NCBI GenBank assembly: GCA_030374765.1
Contig: JARGXX010000098.1
Span: 744,001-808,000 of the forward strand
Source of the DNA: Agarophyton chilense
Taxonomy: Eukaryota > Rhodophyta > Florideophyceae > Gracilariales > Gracilariaceae
Direction of reading: 5' to 3'
DNA length: 64,000 nt
Of the stretch, positions 20,182-32,516 are shown in pieces. Below the pieces are notes generated by a model. That model worked only from the letters and a program-made list of their open reading frames with translations, ran no database searches and was not told the origin of the DNA. Within the stretch, counting starts at the first letter, position 1, and every line of letters starts with the position of its first letter. Made by a program: the position numbers and the translations under genes.

Positions 20182-20199
20182 TGGTCTCCCGACTTAGAA
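20182..20199 (+). other. Primer-binding site of the chromovirus fossil
   Basis: TGGTCTCCCGACTTAGAA begins two bases after the 5' LTR. A leading TGG, complementary to the CCA end of a tRNA, is the usual form. The matching tRNA was not identified. Confidence 0.6.
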
Positions 20200-20406
20200 T
20201 CCGCTCTCGGACTTTTGGGTTGGTCATCCACGTGCTGGAATATCTCTTGGAAGAGGAAGCACCGTCGTGAAGATTTGTTGTAGTGGTCCCCTTTGGAAAG
20301 GGTGGAATTGGTTTTTATTTTTGTTTTGTGTTACGTCATCCGTTCTCCGGGAATCTCGTGATCGAATTTCATCGTTACCCCGAATCGTCGGTGTCGTGTC
20401 TGCAGC

Positions 20407-22437
20407 ATGTCGCCGCCTACCCGTGGTTCCAGGACTGGATCGAACCGTCAAGCGGATTCAGTGCCCCCGGCCCCGCCTAGGCCGAGGAGCTCAATTCCCG
20501 AAGGTCGGAACGATTCCGGTATCGATCTGGACACTCGGAGAGCACCCTCAGTGGTTTCAGGTCCTCGAGAGGTCGTGGCTGTGGGCCCAGCTCCAGTGGT
20601 GGAGACCCCCTCAGCAGCACCCCGAAGTCGGGCCGACCCTGAATTACAGAGCCTGGAGACTCGAATCGATATCGCCAACGCGGCTCACGTCGAGCTCCTT
20701 CAGGAGGTTACTACCCTCCGCCTCAAGGTGTAGGACGCCCCGGTGCGGGGAGTCGCCGATGACCTTCGTACCCTGAGGAGGGATGTGAACTCCCTTTTGG
20801 AAAGCTTTGGTACCCCTGGGGTCTTTATCCAGGAGTACCAGAGCCTCGTGGAGGAACACCGCGTGCAAGCGGAACGCTTCCGAGCTCGGCTGGACACCCT
20901 CGAGGCCATTATCCATATGGACGGAGACACAGAAGCCTCGAAGGATAAACCCAACGTTTCGGAAGACGAAGAACACCGCTCCGCTAAACGGGACCGCCGC
21001 AAGTCCAAGAAGAGGGTTCACCTCCAAGAGGATTTATCGGATTCCGATCCCAATCGCTCGTCATCGAGTTCGTCCTCCGAATCTTCGGATAGTGAAGATG
21101 GACGCCGGTCATCCCGGGCGACTCGGTCGAAGGCTACTTACACCTCTCAAGGGGCAATCCGTACCCGGAAGAAGGGTAGGAAACACCTTGGATTAAGGGA
21201 GCTGAAGCCGACGAATCCTCTCTATCGGAAGCTGCTATCGTACCGCTTTTACCGGTTGGATAACCCTTCGGGAGATCGAACATCCCGCGGAACGGGTAAG
21301 GTCAAGGACTACATCAAAAGGCTGAGCATCACCCTACAGAAGAGGGAGTTCACAGGAACAGACCCAATTCTGGTGCTCGATTTCCTTGCGAGGTTCGTCC
21401 AGGAGGCTGACATCCTCGGTATGAGTGAAGCGCAAGCGTATCTTGCATTACCCTATTTCTTAAAGGGAATGGCTGAAGACCAGTTCAGCTCCGTCCGTGG
21501 ATCATCCCGAGCCTCGGAAGGGGGATTCACGTGCTGGCCCGAAGCGGTGCAGTACCTCTTGAGGTCATACGCTACTGGAAATGCGATTCAGGAAGCAATC
21601 CTTGCATTAAGGGATACGCGGCAGAAGCCGATGGAAACCGAAACGGTGTATTCAACTGGCTTGAATAAAGCGTTTCACCGATGCAGGAATGTATTCCCCG
21701 CCTACGAGAGATGCACCCTGTTTGTGGATGGTTTGGACCCCTCGATAAGGGCATTTGTTGCCCGACATCGGTAAGAGAAGCGCAAGCTGACCTACTTGGA
21801 ACTGGTTCAGTACGCCCAGGCTGAGGGGGATACTCTCCGTCCCCGGCAGAACCGAAAGAGTCGGCCGACACGTGCACTCCTCGCCGATGGAGGTAACTCG
21901 TCGTTGTCACTCGCAGGAGGCCCTGCCCCTGTGGGGGTCAATGATAACATTCACTTCATGGGAAGTAACCCCGAATCTATGGGTACGTCTGAGTTACCGT
22001 CGACATCCGCTCCGACTACGGATGAAGACCCTGCGCTCTATACCCAAGGAGGGAGGGTGCCAGCCGCATCGCTACCTTTTGCGAATACCGCTGCTCGGTT
22101 CTCTCGCCCCGGATGGAGGGATACAGCACCACGTCGCGTGGATTCACGTCCACAACCGAACCCGGCAGAGCTGATTTGCTATTTGTGTTACCTCCGTGGT
22201 CACAAAGCACCAGACTGCACATTTCTCCTGCGGGAGGGTTCACGAATTATCGCTCAGTACGAGGCTCTGACCCCTGAGGAGAAAGCTCGAGTCCCGAGTA
22301 GGTCCTATGAGGAACAAAGGATACTCCGAGCTCACCTTGCTGACAGGGATACAGAACTTGTACCCGCGAACGGGGAACAACCGGTCCCCTTCGAGGCAGC
22401 TGCACCGAATTCGGTGGGGTCCGCTTCGAAAAACTAA
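20407..22437 (+). CDS. gag-like part of the chromovirus fossil
   Basis: The translated region begins with Pro/Ser/Arg-rich sequence, then a predicted coiled stretch and an acidic Ser-rich stretch. A capsid-like segment follows (RKLLSYRFYRLDNPSGDR through LALPYFLKGMAEDQFSSVRG). Near the end CYLCYLRGHKAPDC is a CCHC zinc knuckle, as expected for nucleocapsid. It lies directly before the protease/pol part, as in gypsy elements. It is treated as a fossil part. Confidence 0.75.
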
Positions 22438-22439
22438 AC

Positions 22440-25400
22440 TTGGGAGTCTCCCCTGCGGGAGGGGCGTCTTCTAAGCCGGAGTTGAAGACGCCCGAGGCGC
22501 TCCAGCTTCGCTCCCCAGCTGTGACTATCCTTTCAAGGAGAACGGCTGACACCGACGTTAACTCGGGATACTTTAGTGTCCTCCGTCGCCCGTGGATACG
22601 GTCCCGTAATCTCCGTATCCCGGATCGAGTTATGGTAATGGCCAAGCGGAATTATAAGGTATTCGCCGACTTCGGCCTGTCCAACCAGTTTATGGTTCGT
22701 CAAATATCTGTCCTGGACACAGGAGCCGCTCCTAACTTAATTCATGTTGAATTGTTACCCCCGCTGCTCCGGGTTCAAGTTCGTACCGGTCCACGTTTGG
22801 ATATCGCCGATGCGAACAACCACCCGCTACGGACACTGGGTACAATTTCCCTCATGGTGAGGTTAGGCTCCTATCTCGTTCAGCTAGAGTTTATTGTATG
22901 CAAGTCACTTGCAGCACCAGCCATACTGGGTTGTGACTTTTGCCACCGCTTCGTGGAAGCCATCCGTCCTCGGAATAGAACTGTGGAACTCGAAGACGGG
23001 ACTACGATCCCAATCGTTCGTAAACCCTTACAGGGAGCAGCGCGAACACGCGTTCCTCTCCCTGTCGCGCAGGAATCTGTGAAGAAGGACCTGGTGTCTA
23101 CACGGGTAAAGGTTGCGAAGTCAGTGGCTATCCCGCCAGAAACCCAGGTTTGGGTCACAGTTGTTACCAAACAAATTGGTGTGCATGTGGTACAACCGAA
23201 CCCGTCTCTGTATACGCGGCGTCAACTCGCCCTTGCGAATGGGGTTGTCTCGGTGGAACCGGATAAACCTTTCAAGGTTTTGGTAGCCAACTTTGGAAAG
23301 ACAACGCAGCATTTGGTCAAACACCAGATCCTGGGTTCTGTTCTTCCACACCCGCATGCGGTCGTACCTACAAAGATCTCTATCGCAGAGGTCCTTGGTG
23401 TGGCGGACCCTAAGGAGGGGGAGGACACTGCCGAAATCGCGGAAGACGGTGAGCATACGACTGCAGCTCCACACGCTGAACGCTTTAAACCTCAGGAGGT
23501 TACGGCCCCTATCACAGGAGCAGACCAGACGGATCCTGTTCAGGAATTGGAGAAATGGGATCTCAACCATGTACCCGCATCTCATCGGGAGAAGCTGAGG
23601 CACATGCTTCGTGAATTTACCCCCATGTGGGATGGTTCCCTTGGAACTATTGGGATTACAGAACACCGCATCGACTTGTTACCGAACACTCGGCCTATTG
23701 CCCAACACCCTTACAGGGCTGGACCGAAAGCTCGGGAAGAGGAGAAATCTTAGGTGGAGAAGATGCTTAAAGCGGGCGTAATTGAACCTGCCCAGTCCGC
23801 TTGGGCCTCACCAGTGGTGTTAGTTCCGAAACCGGATGGATCGTGGCGTTTCGGCATCGATTACAGACGCCTGAACGAGGTAACCATTAAGGATGTGTAC
23901 CCGATCCCTCGGATGGACGAATACATCGACTCCCTTGGAAGCGCTACTGTTTTCTCTACCCTCGACGCCAATTCGGGCTACTGGCAAGTCCCTATTAGGG
24001 AGGAAGATCGAGGCAAAACGGCGTTCGTGTGTCATCAAGGACTTTTCCGATTCCGGAGGATGCCTTTTGGGTTGACAAATGCCCCCGCAACGTTTCAACG
24101 GGCGATAGACATTCTGTTGGCTCCCTTCAAGTGGAGGACGTGTCTAGTGTATATAGACGACATTATTGTCTTCTCCAACAACCTGGATGACCACCTCGAA
24201 CACTTCAGGGACGTAATGAAGATACTCCGCGACGCGAGAATCACCTTGAAACTCAAGAAGTGCGAGTTTTTCACCGATTCGGTTAAGTATCTGGGTCATA
24301 TCATCCGTCCCGGACAGCTTCCAATCGATGAAGTACGAGTGAAATCCTTGAAGGAAGCAAAACACCCGAAAACTCAAACGGAGTTGCGATCCTTCTTAGG
24401 TCTGTGTAACGTGTATCGCCGATTCGTCCCGAACTTTGCGGATATTGCCACCCCCCTCAACAGGCTCCTGACGAAGGGACAACCAGTTGAACTGGAACCT
24501 TTTGGCGACGCGGAAGCGTCTGCCTTCACGGCACTGGTGAATGCCGTAACATCACCGCCAATCTTGGCTCTACCCAATCCGGGGCTTCCTTACGAAGTGG
24601 ACACCGATGCTAGTGCAAACCAAGTAGGGTGTGCACTGTTCCAATCCTCTGAGGATGGTGAACGTCACCCTATTGGGTACTGGTCACGCTCCCTGAATGT
24701 CCATGAAAGGAACTACTCGGTCTTCGAGAAAGAATGTTTAGCCGTTGTGTGGGCCTTAGCTACACTTCGCCCCTATCTGATGGGTACTCGTTTCAAAGTC
24801 CATACGGACCACGCATGCTTGCGTTGGCTCCTGGAGATCTCCGAACCCTCGGGCCGCCTTATCCGCTGGCGTCTCCGACTGTCGGAATTCGACTTTGAGA
24901 TCCTGTACAAGAAAGGGAAGCTGAACACTCAGGCTGATGCACTATCCCGCTTGGGAACCACAGCGGAAACGGAACCCTACGAGGACGATGACTTCCCATG
25001 TTTTATGGTATCGGACCTCGAGGGAGGAGCTCAACCGCTGACGGATGATGTTTGTGACGATATACTCGTCAACGAGAGTCTGGATTCGCCGACCGGCTCT
25101 TTTATACCTATCTCTCCAGAGGAGATGATACGCGAGCAACAGCTCGACCCATTCTGTACACGGATTCGGGCTCGCCTCAACGGAGAATTGCAGTTACCTT
25201 TCGAGGACGACGATCAGGGTTACCTAATCAGGACCGTTGGACCTCGCCCGAGGATAGTGGTGCCGCACACCCTACAACAGAGGGTATTACACCTCACTCA
25301 CTATGTGAAGGTTGGCGCCCACCCCGGGGGAAGAAAACTGTACCTCACGTTGAGAAGGGACTTTTACTGGCCGGCAATGGCATTCGATTGTTACGCCGTC

Positions 25401-26591
25401 AGACGGGCCTGCGCCAATTGCGCCAAGAATGACGTCAAACTTCGGAAGCACTCTAAGAAGTTGACGCTGTTCCCGGCACGGGCTCCACTCGAATTCGTGG
25501 CCATAGACATCCTAGGGGAGTTTATCAGGACGCCCCGAGGTCATCGGTATCTGCTTGTCATTTCTGACAGATTCTCTAAGCTAACGAGAACTGTGCCGCT
25601 GAAGCGGATCACCGCCGCTACCGTCGCGCAAGCGTTCGTGACCCATTGGGTGTTCGTATATGGACCGCCGGTGCAGTTGTTATCCGACAACGGAGGGAAA
25701 TTCGCATCAAAGTTCTTTCAGGATGTATGTCGAATCCTTGATGTAAGGAATTTATTTGTTACTACGTATCACCCTCAGGGGAATGGCCAGGTGGAGAGGT
25801 TCAACCGCACGATACTCAACGCTTTGAGATCGTATGTTGCGGATCAACCCAAAAATTGGGACTTGTACACAGACGCTATCACGTATGCATACAACACCCA
25901 GGTACATCGGGTTACATCGTTATCCCCATTCGAACTGGTACTGTCGAGGACACCGCCGCCGGTCGCCATCGAGGCTCAACCAACGCTGTCGACGTACCCG
26001 TCACCGGGATTGTACCGAGAAGCCTGGAAGGAGTGGCTTTCGAAGATGGTGCCGATAGCCCGGAAATCAATGGACAAAGCTCAACGCGCCTACAAGAAGG
26101 ACTTTGACAATCGGGTTCGCAAACCTCTACCTCAGGTGGAGCCCGACGACTTCGTCTTCCTTCGAAAGGAATACTACAATCCTGAAAAGGAACGTAGGCA
26201 CAAGCTTTCGCCAATTGCGGACGGACCCTATCGTGTGGTTTCTGTAGACCCGGACACGGTGGTATTGGATATCGCTAACCGCCACGAACGGATCTCCAGG
26301 GACCGCATCACACGAGCGCCCAACCCAAATGTGGAAGTGGTGTCGGCACCAACGCCCTCCACAGGGGATGATTCAACGGAAGTTAACCCGTCAGGCGGAG
26401 ATTCGAACACCCGCCCCGTTATACTTCCGCACCCGGAACGTGGTTTAACCGACCTACCGGAAACTTCGGATACTCCCGAACCTGGGCCCGCTCCCTCAAG
26501 GGCCCAGTCAACGAACTCTTACAGAGTTACTTCCCCACCGGAGGTAATCAAGCCTCCTGGCTCTCCGCCTAAGGAGGGGGAGGAGGACTAA
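22440..26591 (+). CDS. pol part of the chromovirus fossil (protease, RT, RNase H, integrase)
   Basis: Protease motif LDTGAAPNLIH lies near 22710. Reverse transcriptase follows with FGIDYRRLNEVT, LDANSGYWQVP, FGLTNAPATFQ and the catalytic YIDDIIVF near 24150. RNase H shows VDTDASANQVGCALF and ENYSVFEKECLAVVWAL-like segments near 24600-24750. Integrase has an HHCC-type region (about 25290-25430) and a core with DILGEF and SDNGGKF, then the YHPQGNGQVERFNR motif near 25770. This domain order is Ty3/gypsy. It is the clearest coding region of the element and part of a fossil. Confidence 0.93.
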
Positions 26592-27539
26592 GTTCCTTCG
26601 CAGCACGATGTTTCGGCGTCAGCGAGTCACCCTAACAGGGAATCTAGTTCTCACAGTGAGACGGCGAGCCCGACCAAGCCGGCGACAGAGAAGTACAACC
26701 CCAGCGTATGGGTAGCGACATCACCGCCGACCCAGCCGAGCACGACGTCAGAAAAGATGACGAAAACCCGCCTAGGGAGAGTCGTGTGGAGAACTTCGCA
26801 CCCGGAACGCCTACAGAGTCGACGATCACCCGCCGCCGCGGACGAGACACTGAGGTGTCGCACACTCAAACCCCGCTTTCTCGGGAACGAGCTGTGTCAG
26901 CGGACCCGCACGGGGAAGATCTCGACGACGAGGTTGACCAAATTTGGCTCTCCGTTATGGAATGGGAATAGGAACTCCTATGGAGACACTGTAACCCTCA
27001 GGAATGGGAAAGAAATGAGTGAGACCCGTCGGGGACAGCTCAGGAGAGTGCTAGCGCCTGTCGAAAGCGCCACCTCACATCCGTATAGGCAGATTTTCCC
27101 GCACAAAGAACGGTCACCCCACACGGGGCGCCCGCGCATTTATGTGGCACACGTCGAATTGCACCGAGCCAATCAAAAGGCTCTGACGACCAAGCGTCGC
27201 GCAAACCGCCTCCGTCGCACGGCGCGTTGCACAAGAGCAACCTTCGTCCCCGTAGCTCGGGTTGACGTTGAAGTCTTACCCCCTGAGATTGGAGACGCTA
27301 CCGCGTCGCGGTTTCTCAACCGTCACGGAATCTAAGAACACCGTTGTTATCGGGAAGATCTCAGCTTTAAGAAGAATTCAAAACTGGGCCGTTTTGACTC
27401 CGTAGACGGAAGTTACAACGTAGTCCACAGGCCACTCGGCGCCGTTTGGACGAAGTGCTGAGACCCAATCGCAACACGGAAAAGAACCCACCGGGGTGTG
27501 TCTAAACCATACGTTGACACCCTCAAGGGAACTAGAGCG
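26592..27539 (+). other. Internal spacer of the chromovirus fossil
   Basis: Between integrase and chromodomain. Translations are Pro/Arg/Thr-rich and low in recognisable motifs. It probably represents a poorly conserved integrase C-terminal or linker region, or inserted sequence. Confidence 0.4.
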
Positions 27540-27786
27540 TTCCAAGATGGAAGAGAAGCCCGAACAGGGAAAAGTGTACCCGCAGGAATTCGTTATCGAT
27601 CGCATCGTGCGTCACATCTACACCCCCGAGGGAGAAGTCCGCTACAAAGTCCGATGGTACGGATTCTCGCCTGATGAGGATACAGTGGAACCCATTGAGC
27701 ACCTTCCGAGGTCTAAGGTTTTATCCTATCACCGACGCGCTCGGGTAACCTTGCCTCCAAATCTGGATCGTGCCCAAGTCGGGTAA
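27540..27786 (+). CDS. Chromodomain of the chromovirus fossil
   Basis: The translation contains EFVIDRIVRHIYTPEGEVRY, then KVRWYGFSPDEDTVEPIEHL. This matches the chromodomain pattern (acidic start, YxVKWxGxxxxxxTWEP-like core) that chromoviruses carry at the integrase C-terminus to guide insertion toward modified histones. The last aromatic cage position reads TVEP rather than TWEP. It sits about 950 bp beyond the integrase part. Confidence 0.8.
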
Positions 27787-27957
27787 GCCACCACGGGAAC
27801 TGGTGTGGATGCGACCTCGAAGTGAGGAAGATGTTGGACCTCTGAAGAGGAATTGAGGAGAGTATCCCGAAGAACACGTATTGAGAGGGAATGTTTACTG
27901 GCCCTCGGCCTAACGCCGTTAACCGGGGAACACAGCACCGGTTATCGGGACAGTTTA

Positions 27958-28125
27958 TGATAAAAAAAGGAAAAGAAGACCCACGAAGTGGAGAAGAAGA
28001 TTAAGAAGAAGATTGGACCCTAGGAAGGGAAGAAGATGAAGACGAAGATGAAGAAGATCCTAAGAAGGAAGAAGAAAAGAAGTAGAAGTTAAGATCCTAG
28101 GAAGGAAGAAGAAAAGAAGTTATGC
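27958..28125 (+). repeat. Purine-rich GAA-type low-complexity tract
   Basis: Nearly all A and G on the plus strand, built of AAGAAG and GAAGAT blocks. A near-duplicate segment contains AAGATCCTA(A/G)GAAGGAAG. It lies between the chromodomain and the antisense open region of the chromovirus fossil. It could act as an extra polypurine tract or simply be repeat expansion. Confidence 0.7.
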
Positions 28126-28186
28126 AAACATCAGAAGTTTACTATTGTCGCCAAGCTATGGACTCCTCAATTGCCCGAAGGCGGAA

Positions 28187-30082
28187 CTACGGAAAGCCCG
28201 AGGAGGGACCCGCCCCACCGTTGGGATTCTGACCCTGATGGTACGCCGAGGCGAAAGCCAACATCTGGCTCACATCCGTCATACCCGGGGGAATCGGAAT
28301 GCCTGCGTTCACGAGGCCTTGTCGCACACTATCCACTTGCGGAGTGGCAACCGGCGCCTGCGCAAGGGTGTTCACACCCCACCCGGGGGGAGCAGATGGA
28401 CCGCCACCGGATGCATTCGCCGCCGCAGCTGAGGTCGTTCCCACTGGTTGGAAGGGTGCAGATGGCTCCACAGGGAGTACTCCACTAGGAGCTGGTGTGT
28501 CGTTATCCAACGCTGGATCGTCCAGGTCTACTGGAGGCTCGTACTCGTAATCGTCGGTATAAATAAACCCCGTCGGGTGTCCCACCGGCATCGGTCGAGG
28601 CGAGTCAATCAGCGCCCGTGCTTGCGCCGCGCTGATGCGAACCCCTTCGAAGGGATTGTAATAGACCCAGTTACCGGAGCCCGGATCGTACCGGCCAGGA
28701 GACTTGTCTCGCGCGGATCCTTCCCCTGCGGGCTGATTTTCCACTGGAACTCGATCCCATTGGGTGTTCTCGATCACGTCCAAGATTGGATACAGGTTCT
28801 GCACGCTGCTGTCCGAACCCAACGCTAGGACAAGGTCGATCTGACGCATTATGGTCCGTAGCATCGGAGGAATATACCAGATACGGAAATGGTCATGAGC
28901 ATCCCAGAGGAGGTGCGCCGCTACGCGGGCTGCCCACTCGGCTGCAACGAGGGCCCAGTATCCCGAGTTCGGGTCGTGCATCAAACGGGACCCGATATAG
29001 TAGATGCATGGGGGCAGTTCAGCAAAGCACCCTCGGGAGACCTCGACCTTACTCCACCAAGCTGGAAGTGGCACGAATCGCCCAACCTTCGCCGTGTTAC
29101 GGATACGCTCCAGTTCCACGTGAGGATACGGGACAAGGAACCCGAAACGGGAGCGCGAGCGGCGCTCGAAGCGCACGCGTCGATCGAACCCATACTGGGT
29201 AAACTGCCGTTGAAGGTACTTGAATTCAGCCCGAAGGATGGGAAGACTCCATTGGAGCATATCTTCTCGGAGAGGAAAACCCGGTCCGCGGAATTCGGCT
29301 TCGGGAAAGGCTGCCAGGTTATCCCCGTAGGAGACCTCCCCGTACGTGCGGTAATAGGCGACATCGAACCCGTACTCCGGGGGAACCAGATGGTCAAAGC
29401 GTGACCTCTCCAATCGCCGGTAGGCCAGAGCCGCCATCGCTGCGCGCGCCTTGTCCAGGGACTCCCCGCGACCGCGGTATAGATACTGAGGCTCTATGGC
29501 TACCCGCGCCCTCCAATCGGGAGAACGTACAACCTCGACAGGTAGGCCACCCGGCAATAAGCCGTCCTCCACGTAAGAGTCGATGAGCTCATCGTCGCGA
29601 ACCGCTGTCGGATGGAACCACGGAGCGCGGGAATATATCACCGGATCGGTAAGGGGACTCCACCTTCGAAAGGATTCGGTTGAGATCCAACCTCTGCAGT
29701 TTACTACCATAGGCATCGCATGAGCGGAGTTCCACGCCACCGCGTTAATGTCCAAATCCTCCTAAGGATGCCGATTGCTCGCCGAGGCGGAAGGTTCGGT
29801 ACCTGACGGAGCCGCATCCAAACCGGAGAAATATCCACCCTGCTGGGGAGCTTCGTTGTCCGCCGGCGCGGAGGCCGATTGCCCCGAGAGTGGGTTGAGG
29901 ACGTATGGGTTCATTCCCTTGAGAGGGCTGGCTGAGACTGCTGTTGCGAGAAGTTGCTTATCGCCGAAAGTCGGAGGAGTAGAAGAAAGTTGTACCGATG
30001 TGCCGGTTTTGTGGCTATCCTCAGAAGTGGTGAAGGACCCCATTGGGAGAGAAGTATATATAGTGACCGGAAAGCGAGACAC
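28187..30082 (-). CDS. Antisense open region inside the chromovirus fossil; unrecognised protein
   Basis: On the strand opposite gag-pol, about 1.9 kb is almost fully open and ends next to the purine tract. Its upstream end lies just inside the 3' LTR. The main part (about 520 residues) has an ordered-looking section rich in W, Y, R and F (LPAWWSKVEVSRGCFAELPP, CIYYIGSRLMHDPNSGYWAL, AHLLWDAHDHFRIWYIPPML). A Pro/Gly/Ala-rich tail follows (NASGGGPSAPPGWG). The preceding ~100 residues are Ser/Pro-rich. I recognise no family and see no transmembrane or signal segment. Several plant Ty3/gypsy lineages carry extra antisense ORFs near the 3' LTR, so it may be an element gene or a captured host gene. 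It belongs to a fossil. Confidence 0.6.
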
Positions 30083-30111
30083 CCGCGGCTCGGAATGTTC
30101 TTCCTCGTCTT

Positions 30112-30124
30112 AAGGAGGGAGAGA
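30112..30124 (+). other. Polypurine tract of the chromovirus fossil
   Basis: AAGGAGGGAGAGA directly abuts the 3' LTR start, the position and composition expected for plus-strand priming. Confidence 0.75.
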
Positions 30125-31058
30125 TGTAGAGCAACGCCCAGTTAGGGGATACTTGAAGATGCAACTCATAGAATGAGGATTGAACCCTCCGAGGGTTATG
30201 ACTATGATCCCTTCTAAGGTGTGCTGAGGTGGAACTGTTTTCTGGTTAGAGTTCGCCTATGAAGTGAAGATTCGGATGGCCCATGGTTGGATTGGCCCCG
30301 TGATACACGTGGCTTAATTTTGGCACCGATTTTCGGATATTTGTTAGAACGTTGGACTTTTGGGCCCTGACAGTGGGATCTCCACGTGTATGGCCCTGAG
30401 CAAGTGTATGGCCCTGAGCAGGTGTGCACTACTGTAGAGTTTAGTTAGTGGGCCCTACTTAGGGAGATGAGATCTAACAGTCCGAAGCTCAAAGTAAATG
30501 GCAACCAAGATTGGTCTTCGATACCTTTAGAGGTTCTTCGTCGCCATCGTTTCGGCCTTACAACCCGGAACGGGCTCTGGTTAGCAACGCCTGCGTAGGG
30601 ACACGACTCCACTTGGAGAGTGCCCACGTTTGGGTTCCGTGCAACCACCCCCTTGGGACCGCTCAGACGACCTGCGTGCACGATACCTCGTGGGGGTTCT
30701 GCTTACTTGTTGCGTGCTTTTTGTGTTTCCTTTCGAGGACAGGTTTTCGCCCCTGTATTGGGTTTCTTTTGTTGTTTCGCCCCTTTTCTGGTTCTTGGGT
30801 CCGGTGCCTGTTAGTGCCCGACCCTCGCCCCGTTTTTCCTCTTCGCCGGATTTTCCCCCATTCTTTGGGATACCCATACCCATTCCCGATCCAACGGTTT
30901 CTACCCCTCACCTCCGTCGGTACTGCCGGAATCCCCCGTGGGAGTTACACCCCACACTACGGGTGGAACGGAGGGCTCTGTCTCTGAGTCTGCCTCCCCC
31001 ACGGAGCAAGGCTTCGAACAACTTGAGAGCACTTCCCGTCGCCGGGTTTTGCTCCACA
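30125..31058 (+). repeat. 3' LTR of the chromovirus fossil
   Basis: 934 bp with the same ends and length as the 5' LTR. By eye about 16 base differences separate the two, with no length change noted. Confidence 0.92.
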
Positions 31059-31879
31059 ATGTGGAGGTTAAAACCAATCTTTTTTGTCGAAAGGCCACAA
31101 CCGTGAGAAAGACGAAAAAGCCAGCGATGGAGAGATCCATTAGTATCGCTGAATGACAGGAACGTTAATTTATCTAGGATTGGCCGTTCTACCACAATAT
31201 TCAGTAACTATATCTCTCATGCAGAAAAAAATCGGTCATCTTAAGATTATGCACCTTCTAGACGTGAATGCAACGATACAGAAACTACTATCACTGAAGC
31301 CAGAGATCATATATATTAAGCCAGACGGTATAAAACATGTAACGCTCATCAGTTTTTCCAATGCCTTTCACAGCAAATATAGTATTCCGTAAGGACAAAC
31401 AGACACAATATGCACGTTGAAGGTAGATAAATTCGACTATGAATCTATCATAAACCCACTGTACTGAATCAGGTCCAAACAGCAAACAGTGTCGCATTCT
31501 TCTTTTGTTGCAGAGATTCTGGCATGCAGAGGTGTAGAAGATCGCGGTTTCTATATGAAACTGTCCTTCCAAAGAGTTTTTCTAAATGTAGTAATTCCAA
31601 ACCAAGAAAGTCACATCAAAATGAGACGCTTTAGAGTCGGGGAATCTTTTTCCAATCACTTTGATACCAAACACAATCAAATTTTCTGATGCACTCGCAA
31701 AAAGGGGTGTTAAACAAGCAATGAATCTTTTCAAAATGTTTTTGGAAAAACACTGGAATATCGATGCTTTTTGTAGTATGATGCATGACGACAAAAGATT
31801 TCAGTAATCTGTTTTGGAGGAACAAGCGAAAAAAATGTTAGGTTTGATGTTTACAATACAAAAAGGTGCGTGAATGACT
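31059..31879. other. AT-rich flank; no supported gene
   Basis: Short open frames on both strands without recognisable families. The part after about 31440 may be the far decayed end of the Tc1 relic that follows, but no transposase motifs can be read there. Confidence 0.4.
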
Positions 31880-32516
31880 TAAAAATGCCACAGCATACTT
31901 CTCAGAGTTCATTTTAGTTTCAAAAAAGCCATATCAGTTGCTCCTTTCGTATATATTCCAGTCCAATTCATTACTAATGCGCCTCCTGAATTCTTGGTCA
32001 CAAATGTTTTCTTTTCTTTTCGTAGATCATGCCAATAAATTTTATATCAATCTGGACCATCAAGGTTAAATTTTCTTTCGTCGGAAAAGATAATATTATT
32101 TCATTCCGTATTTCAATAAGCATTTTGAGCACATCATTCACCACAATTATTCTTTTGATTATCTTTTAAAAAACTTTTCCCTCATTTTTGTGTACTTGAA
32201 CAAACTTTGACGGTTGACTTCACGCCATATAGTAGATCTTGAGAGAGGGCAACTTAAGATTTTTGACAATTTTCCCGCAAGATGAAGTGTTAGGGCATAG
32301 TTCTTGCTTAATTTTACGCTTATCGGTCGAAGATGGTGACGTAGGACGGCCGGTTGAACGCTTTGTTCTGTACGTAGCCGGGTTTTGGATGAAGTTTCTG
32401 ATTGTTTTTGGGCTGCGCTTGAGTTTTCGGGCTAAATCTGCTGGAATTATACCCTGGTCTACTAATTTCATGATTTGCCGCTGTTCAGAACGTGTCAGAG
32501 GCGCGCCACGAGCCAT
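31880..32516 (-). mobile_element. Tc1/mariner transposase relic (N-terminal half)
   Basis: Minus-strand translation starts MARGAPLTRSEQRQIMKLVD and continues with LARKLKRSPKTIRNFIQNP, the paired helix-turn-helix region of a Tc1/Tc3-like transposase, and GRPTSPSSTDKRKI, the GRPR-like linker. Further down, decayed pieces correspond to the first catalytic Asp region, and around 31960-31890 to IYTKGATDMAFLK-like and NSEKYA-like segments. Several frameshifts and stops break it. The C-terminal half with the remaining catalytic residues is not found, so the copy is truncated near 31880. Confidence 0.75.

Larger units (their letters stand above)
19246..31058 (+). mobile_element. Ty3/gypsy chromovirus fossil with LTRs (11.8 kb)
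   Basis: An LTR retrotransposon fossil with 934-bp direct terminal repeats, a primer-binding site next to the 5' LTR and a polypurine tract before the 3' LTR. It holds a gag-like part with a zinc knuckle and a pol part in the order protease, reverse transcriptase, RNase H, integrase. A chromodomain lies farther downstream and a long antisense open region lies between that and the 3' LTR. By eye the LTRs differ at about 16 of 934 positions (~98% identical), so it is fairly young. It looks near-whole in layout but broken, with a handful of breaks. The five bases outside the two LTRs (AAGAT and ATGTG) do not match. Confidence 0.92.
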
